Source: Prosopocoilus inquinatus (Eukaryota > Arthropoda > Insecta > Coleoptera > Lucanidae). From it: a stretch of 64,000 nucleotides of DNA. Of the stretch, positions 31,081 through 41,809 are shown piece by piece (positions within the stretch are counted from its first letter, which is position 1; each line of letters opens with the position of its first letter). The notes beneath the pieces were generated by a model that saw only the letters and a list, made by a program, of their open reading frames with translations, was not told the DNA's origin and made no database searches. The stretch spans positions 26,251,001 through 26,315,000 of the forward strand of contig CM069877.1 of the NCBI GenBank assembly GCA_036172665.1, in the 5' to 3' direction. A program made the translations under genes and the position numbers.

Positions 31081-31740
31081 TCTACCCAATTTACACCCAA
31101 CCTAACTTCATTCAACCTAAGGAAAAAATTTAAAGAAAGAAATATTAAAGATAAATTATCAAAAATCAAACTGAACAAACCTCAAAATCAACTCAACTCA
31201 AATGAATTCTACATACCTTTATTCAATTGAAGCAAAAAATTAAAAGTAAAAAATGTAAAAAAAAATAAAAACGATTCAAACGAAGTACGACTAATATCAA
31301 TTTCATCTAACAATTCGATTCTATTCAACTCAAGCAAAACAAAAATTAAAAATCAAAAAACGATTAAAAGTTTAAATCTGAACAATCTAAAATTTATACA
31401 CGATGATGAACCTCAACAAATGTTAAGGTCAACTGAACTCTATCAATTTATTATATATTTATTATATATTTTTCTCTATTCTACACAAGTAAAAAGTTTA
31501 AAAAAATACTTAATAACTAAATAACTCAATAAATCTCAAAATCTATCCAAACCAACTTACATCAACCTAACTTGATCTAACACAAGTTAAAAATTAAAAA
31601 TTATAAGAGAAATTAAATGTAGTTATTTAAAAAATATTAAAAATCAATTAAAATGAAGCTCGACGTCAACGTGACCCAGCCTAGTTTTATTGAATGTAAG
31701 CAAAAAAAAATAATAAAAAAAACAAAAAATCCGTTAAATG
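31080..31740 (+). repeat. A-rich, G-poor degenerate low-complexity tract
   Basis: Repeated words of the type AAAAATTAAAAAT alternate with CAACCTAACTT and CAACTCAA over ~650 bp. The + strand is very rich in A, moderate in C and poor in G, with no open frame. It resembles a decayed tandem repeat with a unit of roughly 100 bp, but unit boundaries are blurred. Confidence 0.5.
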
Positions 31741-33094
31741 TCAAATTTTATCTTTTCGTATTTTAAATTTGCCACTCAGCCAATTTAAAATTAATTCGCC
31801 CATTTTGGTCGCCAATCGCATTGCAAAAAAAAAGTAGGCCAAGCAAACGGTGGCCACGGTTTATCGCCCATTTGGTGATAAATCGACACGTTTGGCAACA
31901 TTGTCTGACTCTCAAATCACATACGAAATTTTTCTATGATGGTTACTTTTTAAGTTTCGAGCTAGTATCGATAGCAATCAACTGGTTCAAAGTAAAGCAA
32001 AAATTTGTGAAAATTAACTTTTTAAGATAAATTCTGAAAAAAATAATGAATATTTTCAAATAAAAAATCTGACAACTATGGAATTACAATACTTTTTCGG
32101 CAATCGATTTCATACTCTATGAAAACTAATAATGCCAGTCAATATATTAAAAAAGATTTTTTTCCCTCTTGTAAACTCAATCTGGGGACATACAGTATAT
32201 TAAAATGCCATCGTATTCGGTAAATAATTATTCCGTTATAATATGTACAATATCATAAATTTCATCGGACAATCAAAATTTTATAATATGATTCCGGTAC
32301 TCTCATTTAAATCTTATTCTAGGAGAAGCTTACAACTGTCTTCGACCACTGGGGTTGGCACATATGTGTTTCGGCTTAAAAACAAAACCCCGCGATTACC
32401 GAAAGGGCGACTGTGCAAATACTGGCCCTTTCCTGAGGCAAATCCCGCATAATCAATCCGAGCTCTTCTAGATTCTTCAGCCAAGTTTGATGTAACTCTG
32501 TTGCGAACTTGAAAAGTTACGCAAGGCAAATATTGATTTCACGAGGATGGCGTTTTTGTCTTTTCTCCGAAGGAAACTCCGAAGTAACTTTAGCGGCGTA
32601 ATTTAAGTGGCAACGTTCTGCGTGCGAGAGTCAATATTTGAGTTGAGAATCGCCCTTTAAAATCAAAGCTGTTTGTTGCGCTTGCCTCAGGAGAATGCTT
32701 CGAGTAAACAAATCACAGGATAATTGATTCATAATATCAACAGTTTTTCGCATTTTATTATGTCGAAATTCTATTTTCTCTCCTACAAAAATATCTAGAG
32801 AACAAAATAAATCTTTCAAAACAAAGAAAGGATGGTCGAATCTCACACGAGTTGTTTTATACAAAAGTTAAGACATGCCATCCAAATTTCATAGGAAAAG
32901 TTAATAGAAATTTAAAAGTCAGTCGGTATACCGCCTCGCTGAATCTTTTTAAAAACCATTGTTCTTGCAACACAGATTCATTTTTTCTAATTGATATAGT
33001 TTCTATTATAATCAGTGATAGAAGAGTCATACAAAGAGATGGGTGGAAGGGAGCAGTAGAGGTGGGTGATTTGGTAGATAAATCTGGATGATTA
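31741..33094. other. No gene recognised
   Basis: A minus frame at 32314-32529 (71 codons, RIDYAGFASGKGQYLHSRPF) has protein-like composition but no motif I know. Its surroundings (32340-32640) are more GC-rich than the rest. No splice sites convincingly frame it. Confidence 0.35.
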
Positions 33095-34151
33095 AGGAAA
33101 ATATCTACAACAGCTAACTTTTTTATTTGAAATTTTACGAGAGAACTTAAAATAGGAAAGCTTTAGAATCTTTTCGGCTAGATTTTATGGCTGCATCAGA
33201 AAAACAAATGACTGTTCAGTTTTCGAGATTTTCTATTGTTTTTTTTTTTAAGAAATCGAAATTTTTTTTCTATCATCGCAACACGTTCAGGATATCTAAT
33301 TCAGTATGCCTTAAAAAAAAAATTTCTTGCTAGATACGGTTTCCCGCGAACACCCTGTAAATGTTCTTTTTTCTTTACTTTAATCTGTAGGATACATCAT
33401 TGAGTAGCTGCTACTTCTCAGACATTCTACAGACCATAATGAAAAAAAGTTCAAACAAACGTATATCCAAGAAATCAGCTGTTTTTATGTTATAGTTAAA
33501 TTATTAAAATTATGAAATTGAAATTTAAATATTTAATTTTAATTAAAATGTTAAAGTAAATGCAGAAGAAAAAATTCATTTAAACGTGTATACAGAGTGT
33601 TCGCGGGAAACCGTATGGATAGCTAGAAAATATTTTTCTAGATACGAACTTAATTAGACATTTTGAACGGGATGCAGTTATAAAAAAGCTGATATTCCGT
33701 AAGAAAATACAAAAACAATTGAAAATCTCTAAAACCAAACAGTCACTTGTTTTTCCGAGACTGTTACATAAAAAATCTAGCGGAAAAGGTCCTAGAACTT
33801 TCCATTTTAAGTTACCTCGTAAAATTTCAAATAAAAAAGTTAGCCGTTGCAGGTATTTTCCTTGATTATAAAATTTATCTGACAATAATAAAAAACTACT
33901 AGGCTTTGGAAGAAAATATTTTAAAGACATAATTAATATGACGTTGTGAACGCGATGCGATGATAAAAAAATTGTTTTTATTAAAAAACATTAAAAACAA
34001 TTGAAAATATCAAAAAACTGACTGTCATTTGTTTTTCCGGTATTGCTATAAAATTGTACAAGGTCCTGAAACTTTTTCCAACATAAGTTACTTCGTAAAA
34101 ATTCAAATAAGAGAGTTAACTGTTATTATAGCTTCCCGTGAACACCCTATA
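33095..34151. repeat. Family A foldback elements, one truncated and one near complete
   Basis: 33095-33359 is an arm ending GAACACCCTGTA. 33591-34151 starts TACAGAGTGTTCGCGGG and ends CCCGTGAACACCCTATA, with complementary arms. The two copies face each other, so 33095-33359 also pairs with 33591-33870. The core AACAAATGACTGT with ATTTTCTATTGTTTT is shared with 4569-5236. Frames inside (33580-33930 minus) are incidental. Confidence 0.75.
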
Positions 34152-34161
34152 TACATGTTCA

Positions 34162-34980
34162 TACAGGGTGTCCCAGGGTGTCCCAGAGTTCCATAACTTT
34201 CTTGCTATTCCAGGTATCGATTCAATTTTTTTTTGTATAATAGCAGCGCTTCCATTGCACATTTTAAAATTGTTTATTGGTTGGTTGGTTGAAAATTTTA
34301 ATCGCTTTTCATTTTGGTACCAAACTACTAGAAACTTTCAGTTGTTTATTAAATATTTACATCTAAAAATTACTATTTTCTCAATAACTCGTCGAATATC
34401 AGAATTGGATCCTACAAGCTGTATACCATTGAAAAACTTATCAAAAACGCTATGAAATAGTGTGAAAATATACACGGTGTTCTATTTGAAAAAATGGAGT
34501 TCTTGTTATTTATAATTATTCATCTTCAGAAAATCGTAGTAAGCCTTGGAACATCCCTTCACGACTTGGCTTGATCTCGGATGATTGACCACAGCCTTGG
34601 CACTGACTGAAAAAAAATCGGTTGCGTTATCTTTAATGGTTTAGAAGTTACGAATTTTTGAATGGAACCTTGCATCCGGGAATTTTCAAGAAAAAATTGA
34701 CTCACATCAAAAAGTATATTGTTGATACGTAAAAATGACTCAAATAAATTTAACGCAAAATTTATTGTAGAATCCAAAAATGAAGTCAAAATGGGGTGTT
34801 TCAATTGAAAAAAAAACGTAACTTTAATATTTTTATATTAGTTGGACACCCTGTATATAAACGAAAATAATTTTAAAATGTGCAACGGAAGCGCGGCTAT
34901 TATACAAAAAAAAAATTGAATCGATACCTGGAATAGCAAGAAAGTTATGGAACTTTTACGGATCTCTGGGACAACCTGTA
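34162..34980. repeat. Family B foldback element, ~820 bp
   Basis: Starts TACAGGGTGTCCC and ends with AACCTGTA. The segment from GTTCCATAACTTTCTTGCTA at 34189 through TTTTAAAATTG returns inverted at about 34868-34960. The left end carries GGGTGTCCCA twice in tandem. No coding capacity. Confidence 0.8.
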
Positions 34981-35499
34981 TAAAGTTTTTTTCTTTCTTT
35001 CGATCTGTCGAATACGTTCGTGAAGTAGCGGCCTGTACTTTTGTTACACGCTGTATAATACTTCTTTCTTGAGTTTATTTTTTTATATCAGCATTGTTTC
35101 TATTTAGAATATTAAAGCAAATTTTCAAAGTCATAGTTTTGATGAACAACTATTGTAATACTTTCGCACCGGTGACCATTTTGCTATTATAAGCGCAGTT
35201 TCTCTGTCTTTAAAGATATTGTAAAATCATAACGAACTAGATTTACGGAGGAAAATTAGGAAAAATGCGTAATTACAAACGCTTATTTAAATCGTTTCTC
35301 GACTGTTCAATAACTAGACTCTACAGTCAATAATACCTCACTATCAATTGTTCCAGTTTACTTCCTCTCCGAGATCGGCTAACCTACTGCGAAAGAAGAA
35401 TAGCTCAGTTGCCCGGTGTTTTTAATTGCTTATGGGCGTTGCTGTTAAGAGAGTAGTTGTTCCACTGCAGGAACATGTACGAATTACTTCTGTCTAATT
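34981..35499. other. No gene recognised
   Basis: Unassigned sequence; 35380-35480 contains a slightly GC-richer patch without open frame. Confidence 0.35.
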
Positions 35500-35640
35500 A
35501 TAATACACCAGTAGACTACAATGTAGTCACCTTTAGATGTAATAAAGTTGATGTCATCCGCCGATTGTGGTTTTCTCTGATTCATGGCAGATTTTGAATA
35601 CCAAAAACAATAGCGGTCCTAAGACGGAACCTTGTGTAAC
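35500..35640 (-). pseudogene. Non-LTR retrotransposon (LINE) reverse transcriptase scrap
   Basis: The minus strand reads VTQGSVLGPLLFLVF from 35640, the signature PQGSVLGPLLF motif of jockey/I/CR1-type LINE RTs. After a frame change it reads ADDINFITSKG (about 35560-35530), corresponding to the catalytic (F/Y)ADD box. Only about 45 residues remain. This is the only LINE coding sequence I found. Confidence 0.75.
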
Positions 35641-36120
35641 CTACACGTAATAAAAAAAGTACTGATTGCAACTGTCTCATGCCAAAGATTATTTTTTTCT
35701 GAAAAAACAACTTTGATTAGTGATATTAAATTACGCTTAATTTCTAAAAATATAATGAAAGTTTTAGAACTGTTTATATTTTAAACTGCCTCCATTTCTC
35801 GTCAATATTTATTGCAGTTAACATTTTCCACAAGAAAGAATTTAGCTACGTCTGTCATCGCTTTAGTAGTTAGTTACACTCTTGTTACATGTCTTTTGCT
35901 AAATACTTTATAATTTCATTCATAGCAGTCATGCTCCATAGTTCGGTAAAAGATTTACATACGTAGTCTGAGGATTGAACAAAAATTTCAAATTAGGAGA
36001 CAATCTTCTTACAATTTCCACGACGTATGGAACGAATGTAAAAAAAGTATCATCTTTTAGATAAGTCCCTGATTCGGTTTCAAAAGTTTAGTTTATATGT
36101 TTTTAATCTTCATCTAATAC

Positions 36121-36460
36121 AGGCCTGGGCATAAAATACGAGAAGAGCCACGTTGTAGTATCTCCCACTATTCCATAGTCGTCAATGAAACGTCAATAAG
36201 AATGAGCCAGCCTGCCAGCCGATCGTGTACCAACAGAAGTTATAAAACGTGTGGCTCTCGTGAAATACAAACATGAACCAAAATTATGAATTTAAGTATC
36301 TGTGTTTTACAAACAGTACAGGTAATGCAGAATGTATTATTTGCGGTAAACTGTTGAGCGTAAAACGATATATTATTGCTCGTCACTACAACATTTTCCA
36401 TAAAGAATATTATCTACAAGTTTTGTATATCGTTGGTTGTTGAAATTGAAGCGACTGAGC
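36121..36460 (+). pseudogene. hAT-type transposon 5' end with BED-like zinc-finger fragment
   Basis: Starts with CAGGCCTGGGCA, a typical hAT terminal sequence. An ATG at 36273 opens a 56-codon frame to 36443 reading MNQNYEFKYLCF, AECIICGKLLSV and ARHYNIFHKEYY. This is the C..C...LSV......RH....H..Y zinc finger that begins GTF2IRD2/FAM200/ZBED-like hAT transposases. The rest of the transposase is missing, and no matching right terminus was found. Confidence 0.65.
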
Positions 36461-37860
36461 GTCAAGCGGGGACCGGCACTGCCTGTGCGATGGTAGAAGG
36501 AGAATATACCCCGACATATTCCCCTCGCATGATTAGGCCTGATCTAATATTTTTACTTCAAAACGCGCGTTATTTTCTAAATAACTTGTTTTCGGTTAAT
36601 TCGTAGTCACTTTCGGCAATCACGTGGGACTATGCTTGATTTAGTAAGACGAGAACATTGCGTTTCGGAGGTGACATAGTTTGAAATCAAGACGTAGGTC
36701 TTAGCCAATTCCTGCATAGGACGTTTCTCGCGTCCTATACAGGAATTGGCTCACCATTTTTGCTGGTGGAGAATAGTTTCCGGCATCCTCGATCTTACGC
36801 TTCGGCAGTCATTACCGTTCCGACACATTAAGGAGAAGGCACTTCTTGATGTACACTTGCTTGCTAAAATCGCGTACACCTTCAAAATCAAGTAGCCGAG
36901 TTTTCACCTATTTTTTGCTTTGTAAATGGGTATTTTGAGAATTTTGTCATGTTTCGAAACATACGGGTTAAGAACGGCCGTTGAAATTATTACTATTTTA
37001 CCTGAGATGAGTCAGACAGTAGCTATTCAATAAATATAACGATATTCCAAATATTTAACGGCCCATAAATGTAATGTAATTTAATCAAAATACAATTGTC
37101 GATCGCTGTCGTCTTCATATATTTCATATAACACTTGTCATGACTCCTCACAGCTCAATTTGTAACTTTCGACGTGTTGGTGACAAGAGTATAGGAAAGT
37201 TTATTAAAACATGGAATCTCTTACGGTTTATAATGGATTTTCTCTCAGAAGTGTATTATCCGAATCATAAATCGACATTTTTGGGCATCTATCTCCAACC
37301 ATCTTTTTTATTTTTAAATTTTACCTCTACCCACATATTATTTGTGCATCATAGTATTTTTATGTAAGCTATAATCATTCGCTACTGCTGTGAATCTTTA
37401 TTTGTCTTCTAAGTTACTCGTTCTGGGTCAGTCTGAATTTTAATTGTTTGACACCGACAAATTAAATCTCAAGACCAACTTAATATGATGAAAAACAGGT
37501 GTACGCTTTTTTTTGCAAGCCATAGTATATCGTGAATTTGTGCATAACTGAGTTGTAAAGTTCTATAATACAGTATCTGGAATCTTTTAAGCCCTAACTG
37601 TCGTCTTACTCGCTTTTGAGCAAATTCTTCCGGACAGATACATCGTATCTGCATTAAAATCAGAGATAATTAGGTTGCGAAGCTAGCGTGCGTCAATATT
37701 TTAATTGGTTTCTTTGTTTCACAAAGGAATACGCTTCTAGTTCCGCCTTTTAGCTTCATTTCTACTACCGCTTTCTATTTTCGCTCCTACGTTCGTATAT
37801 GGTGTAACTTCCTTTTCGGTGTTGTAACCTGTGGAAATATTATATAATTATTATTATATT
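36461..37860. other. No gene recognised; contains a 21-bp stem hairpin
   Basis: The hairpin at 36703-36751 has a 21-bp stem with one mismatch and a 7-nt loop. The open frames around 37140-37367 and 37469-37654 have no motif. Confidence 0.45.
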
Positions 37861-37866
37861 GGGTTT

Positions 37867-38460
37867 ACAAGCTGTGGGAGAGCAACAGCATGCACACCCA
37901 GACGGAATGGTTAATATCCTGTGGGCAACCAGCAGAATACCAGAGGGGAACGGATGACAAGCTGTAGGGGACCAACAGCACGCTTAGCCGGATGGAACGG
38001 TCAATATCCCGCGGGGATATTAGCGGTATACTAGTTAGGAAAGAGCGGCAGGTTGACCACGCCAGGTAGGGTTAGGAGAGGACTCACGAGAGACCAGCAA
38101 GTCAGCGTTACGGGAACGTGTCTTGCCTTTTATAATGGTTGGCGCCTCCCTTCTGTGGCGTCGGTCATGGCAGGGCAGCGCGAACAGGACGCGCGTCGAT
38201 GGATGCTGGCGCGAGCCGGTTCAAGCGATGGATAATTTCCATTTCATTACATTGGTGAAGGCCCTGTTTTCTTCGAGGTCGCCAATACGACACCTGACTC
38301 GAAAGTCATTGCGGTACAATAAGGGTACCCGATCGTTGACCAAGATCCTAAACATTCGCGAGAAAAGGCGTCACCCTGCTGAAACCGACTACGACGTCAA
38401 CGCCGACTCAACGTTTAACTGGAACTGGAGTAACGATTTCGGTAGATGACTAGGAGTGAA
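37867..38460 (+). repeat. GC-rich block with two 90-bp direct repeats, probable LTR or retroelement leader
   Basis: ACAAGCTGT starts at 37867 and 37957. The two 90-bp units share GGAATGGTTAATATCC / GGAACGGTCAATATCC and CAACAGCA words. The block is strikingly GC-rich compared with its flanks and continues to about 38450 with open frames of 60 and 108 codons that have no family motif. Composition and tandem structure suggest a retroelement LTR or leader; no partner copy is present. Confidence 0.45.
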
Positions 38461-38675
38461 CAGATTTGAATTAAGGTGGTAGCAAACTATATTTTTCGCG
38501 TATGCATAACCTTTTGTAAAATAAATTCGTATTTGACCAGATCCAGAATACATTTTTTTTGAGAGAACCCCGACCTGTTTTTACCAGTAGACTTAAAGAA
38601 CCTGGAACCTTAACTTCTTGTTTGTTATTTTTTCATGTAATATGGCGCTTAATAAATAAATTAATACTATTTACT

Positions 38676-38965
38676 AAACAACGCCTGAACGGTTCAGTGG
38701 TAAGGAACCGGCCTTGCAATCGTAAGGTCGTGGGTTCGTACCCGCTAGAGATATTTCTCTGGGGTGGTTTACTCACTTCAGGTACCCTTCAGTGTTGGGG
38801 ATTCAATTCCACACTCCCACATTCCCCTTCAATGGGGAGGAGGTTTGGAAGTAACAAAGCCATGCAATACTTTACACACACAATAATACACTGCCGTTCC
38901 TGAGGTTCTGACAAGTCTATGACTTAAAACCTCGTTGGGCGAAACACCACAGATAAAAAAACATC
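38676..38965 (+). repeat. tRNA-derived SINE
   Basis: The head at about 38679-38750 folds like a tRNA: GTTC/GAAC D-arm, the A-box-like TTCAGTGGTAAGGAA, an anticodon-like hairpin GGCCTT/AAGGTC, and a B-box-like GGGTTCGTACCC in a T-arm. The body then runs ~200 bp and ends in GATAAAAAAAC. An internal polymerase III promoter with unrelated body and A-rich tail is the SINE structure. The anticodon loop has 8 nt and the acceptor stem does not close, so it is not a functional tRNA gene. Confidence 0.78.
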
Positions 38966-39295
38966 TTAATATTCGGTAATCGTTTGTCAACTGCAGAATA
39001 GATGTAAAGTGTGCGGTTCTGACAAATTAAACCTTTCATTCAGTATGTTTTTCTTGAGCTTTCATTCCATCACAGAAAAATTTCATAATACCATATGAAC
39101 TGTACAAATCATGAGTAAACATAGCGTGAGACGACATGGTTGCGGAAGCCTTTGACGGATATTGTTTTCCAAATAATATGGAGTTATTTACAGTAGACCT
39201 GGGGACCTATTCTTGACAAGTGAATTTTTGCGCTCGCATTTGTAATATGCGAGTGCGAAAAGCGTATACGTTTTAGATAAGTTATTCTATACCTT

Positions 39296-39482
39296 TTCAA
39301 TTTCAAATTGAGACTAAACATATTCAAATTGGGAATAAACAATTTCAAATTGGGACTAAACATATTTGAATTGGGAATAAACAATTTCAAATTGGGACTA
39401 AACATATTCAAATTGAAAATAAACAAATTGAAATTGATACTATACAAATTCAAACTGGGAATAAACAAATTCAAATTGGAAC
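39296..39482 (+). repeat. Left 21-bp tandem array of the transposon
   Basis: About nine units of the type AAATTGGGAATAAACAATTTC, with GGGACTAAACATATTC alternating with GGGAATAAACAATTTC in the left half, so a 42-bp higher-order unit is also visible. It lies in the 3' untranslated side of the transposase, inverted relative to the right array. Confidence 0.92.
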
Positions 39483-39648
39483 AATATATTTAACTACCTA
39501 ATTAATAATTACTTTACCTAATTAATAATTACTTATATGCCTAAAAAAAATTTACGTCAATCATATTTAATGCATCAGGTATAAATCTTTGAATGTTTGC
39601 AACGAATCTTATGGAGTTAGCTACGGTAATTTTATTCGTTATATTTCG

Positions 39649-40497
39649 TTACACTATATTTTCTAATTTTTGTAGCCGATATTCCGCCTGCGCAATGTTT
39701 GCCCTGGCTTCACCTGCTAAAATTTGTGGCATTTGGATTGCTAAGTCAACTTTAACACCAGCTTTTAGACAAGACCACGCGAGTTCAATTGGATTCAACA
39801 TCAGGCTGTAAGGGGAAAGTCTTAGCAAATAATTATCGGCAAATTCTTCCTCCCTAAAAACATCCTCAATTAAAGAATGACACGGAGCATTATCGATGAC
39901 CATAACGACAGGTGTTTGATACAAATTTCGGGCATTTTGGAGGCATCGACGCATGAAATCATTAGCTTGCGGTTTTTTAAATGCCCCTCTTCTAATTTCA
40001 TAATGTATTAGGCCCATGTTTCCAATACATCCGATAACATGAATATTTGACCCTCTACTCCCTGCAGAAATATGAGTGCAGCGCGTGCCTTTCTTAGATC
40101 TTTCTTTTGTACGTGAAGTGTATAAATTAAAATTCGTTTCGTCCATGTAAACTGTTGGAATATTATCTGCTTGATAATCTAATAGCTGTCGAACAAATTC
40201 ACATTTTTTGGTTTTGTTATCCGCACTATTTGCCCTTTCAGGTTCTTTTCTCACATTTTTTAAAGTATACATCAAACCATTCAAATGCCTTCGAAGCCAT
40301 TCTGTCGAGACAACAAATTGATGTTCAATTTGAAACTTCTCTTTCATTTGCTTTAATGTCATGCGCGGATTCTCTTCGATGTATTGTTCCATGAGATTGT
40401 GGTGGTCATTAGCGATTTTTATTTTTCTTTTTCCACCACGTGTATTTTCAGGTTCTTCCTGGTTTTTCACCCAACGGTACGCGGTTGATTTTTTCAC
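39649..40497 (-). CDS. DDE transposase of the IS630/Tc1/mariner superfamily
   Basis: The conserved triad is complete: D119 in VYMDETNFNLY, D202 in VVMVIDNAPCHS and E238 in LMLNPIELAW, with 35 residues between the second D and the E. Tc1 has 34 and mariner has D as the third acid. The N-terminal part (AYRWVK, then GKRKIKI and the ENPRMTLKQMKEKF helix) looks like the DNA-binding helix-turn-helix region. The frame opens at a GTG, so the displayed start is not natural. The preceding frame (CPTVINVISKK, 40529-40497) looks like the missing beginning and is offset by one base. 282 codons remain. The enzyme cuts and pastes the element at its inverted ends. This copy is damaged only at the N-terminus. 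Confidence 0.88.
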   Translation of the reverse strand: MKKSTAYRWVKNQEEPENTRGGKRKIKIANDHHNLMEQYIEENPRMTLKQMKEKFQIEHQFVVSTEWLRRHLNGLMYTLKNVRKEPERANSADNKTKKCEFVRQLLDYQADNIPTVYMDETNFNLYTSRTKERSKKGTRCTHISAGSRGSNIHVIGCIGNMGLIHYEIRRGAFKKPQANDFMRRCLQNARNLYQTPVVMVIDNAPCHSLIEDVFREEEFADNYLLRLSPYSLMLNPIELAWSCLKAGVKVDLAIQMPQILAGEARANIAQAEYRLQKLENIV

Positions 40498-40538
40498 TTT
40501 TTTGAAATGACGTTAATGACAGTAGGACACTTGTTTAT

Positions 40539-40727
40539 CTCATTTTGAAATTGTTTATTCCCAATTTAAAACTGTTTATTCCCAATTTGAATTTGTTTAT
40601 TCCCAATTTCAAATTGTTTATTCCCTAGTTGAATTTGTTTATTCCCAATTTGAAATTGTTTATTCCCAATTTGAATTTGTTTGTTCCCAATTTGAAATTG
40701 TTTAGTCTCAATTTGAAATTGAAAAGG
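40539..40727 (-). repeat. Right 21-bp tandem array, in frame with a heptapeptide
   Basis: About nine units of the 21-bp repeat, reverse complement of the left array. On the transposase strand the array is an open frame (40847-40566) reading repeated QIGNKQF. A stop at 40568-40566 interrupts it one unit before the array ends. Confidence 0.9.
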
Positions 40728-41809
40728 TATAGAACACTCGAAAATTTCGTTCGAAAATAAATGATAGCGCTCGCATTTATTCGAGTGGCAAGATTTGGCA
40801 ATGTCGCGAATTTGTGAAAATTCTGCCATGTCCGTCGTGAATGACAATTATTGCAAAGCATTTTACGTTTTGAAATTAAATCTAACTCTACGAAATATAC
40901 ACAAGATATCTCGCTTACGTTAAAAGTCATTAAATATAAGTAAGTACGATTTATTTTGTAATAGGTACACATATTGTTATAAATGAATTTTAAAACACTA
41001 TTTGCGAAATGTGGGTACTCATTAAAATTACGCAAATTAATGGGATGTCAGTGATTATAATGCCTCGACAGTCTTCCTCAATTTATTACCTTATTACCTC
41101 AATTTAAGAAGACCCGTACCAAAGAAGAAAATATGAAACATCTAAAAAAGCTGCGTGTCTAATGCTAGCTAAATACCTATAACGAAATTGCAGAGTTACA
41201 AAAATTTGTTAATTTAGAATTTTCTTAAGACCTTCAATTAAAATGGTCAGATTCCTAAGCCGAAGAAAAGAGGATACGATGAAAAAGATTCTCATCACCT
41301 ACGTTTACCGCATGTTATAATGTGGCAGTGGTTAATAAATGGTACTGGGACTTATTTTGCATTATTTTGAAAATAGAGGACGTCTGGCCACCCTACCTTC
41401 AGCCATCCCAATATAAGTAGATATTTAGATCCTCATGCTTTTTCAAAATGGTCTCCGAAATAAAGTAAAGCAAAGATAATCGTCGAGGAATTTTTTTCTT
41501 TGCATCCGTCTTCTGTTCATTTAGTACATACATTCTTCTGCCATGATTATACATACTAACAATACTTATTCAATTTAATTCAAACATGAATTTTATCAAA
41601 AAGAAGCACATTTAGTGAAAACTTGTGAGTTTTTATGTAAAATGTCAAATTAATTTGCTACATTTTGACAAGCACTCGCATAATAAAAAACAAATGGTAA
41701 TGTCCACTCGCAATAAAAACGCATACTTTTTGGAAAATCGAAAGGTCAAGAATACACACGTTCGCATTTTTAACGAATTCAAAAACGCGCTTGTCAAGAA
41801 TAGGTCCCC

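Larger units (their letters stand above)
39201..41809 (-). mobile_element. IS630/Tc1/mariner-type transposon with inverted arrays of a 21-bp repeat
   Basis: The left end GGGGACCTATTCTTGACAAG (39201-39220) has a perfect 20-bp inverted match at 41790-41809. A DDE transposase frame lies between two arrays of a 21-bp unit in opposite orientation (about 39296-39482 and 40539-40727). Both arrays are bounded outside by the same sequence, CTATACCTTTTCAATTTC and its complement. The right boundary is uncertain: a degenerate match to the terminus also lies near 40790-40810, just outside the right array, so the element could be 1.6 or 2.6 kb. A solo right end of the family is at 46275-46432. Confidence 0.78.

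Noticed and set aside
33580..34804. Open frames of 81-116 codons (33580-33930, 34138-34455, 34559-34804)
   Set aside because: All lie in foldback arms with non-coding composition; the complementary arm carries no equivalent frame.
38676..38750. tRNA gene
   Set aside because: A- and B-box-like words and arms are present, but the anticodon loop has 8 nt, the acceptor stem does not close and a SINE body follows directly.
39184..39493. Repetitive open frames on both strands through the left 21-bp array
   Set aside because: They result from the 21-bp period, which keeps any stop-free register open. They lie after the transposase stop codon and have no start context.
39296..40727. CRISPR-like arrays
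   Set aside because: The 21-bp units are contiguous without unique spacers and belong to a eukaryotic transposon.
40738..40815. Right terminus of the array-bearing transposon at about 40810
   Set aside because: A weak match to the terminal sequence exists here, but the perfect 20-bp match is at 41790-41809. The shorter boundary is left as an alternative only.
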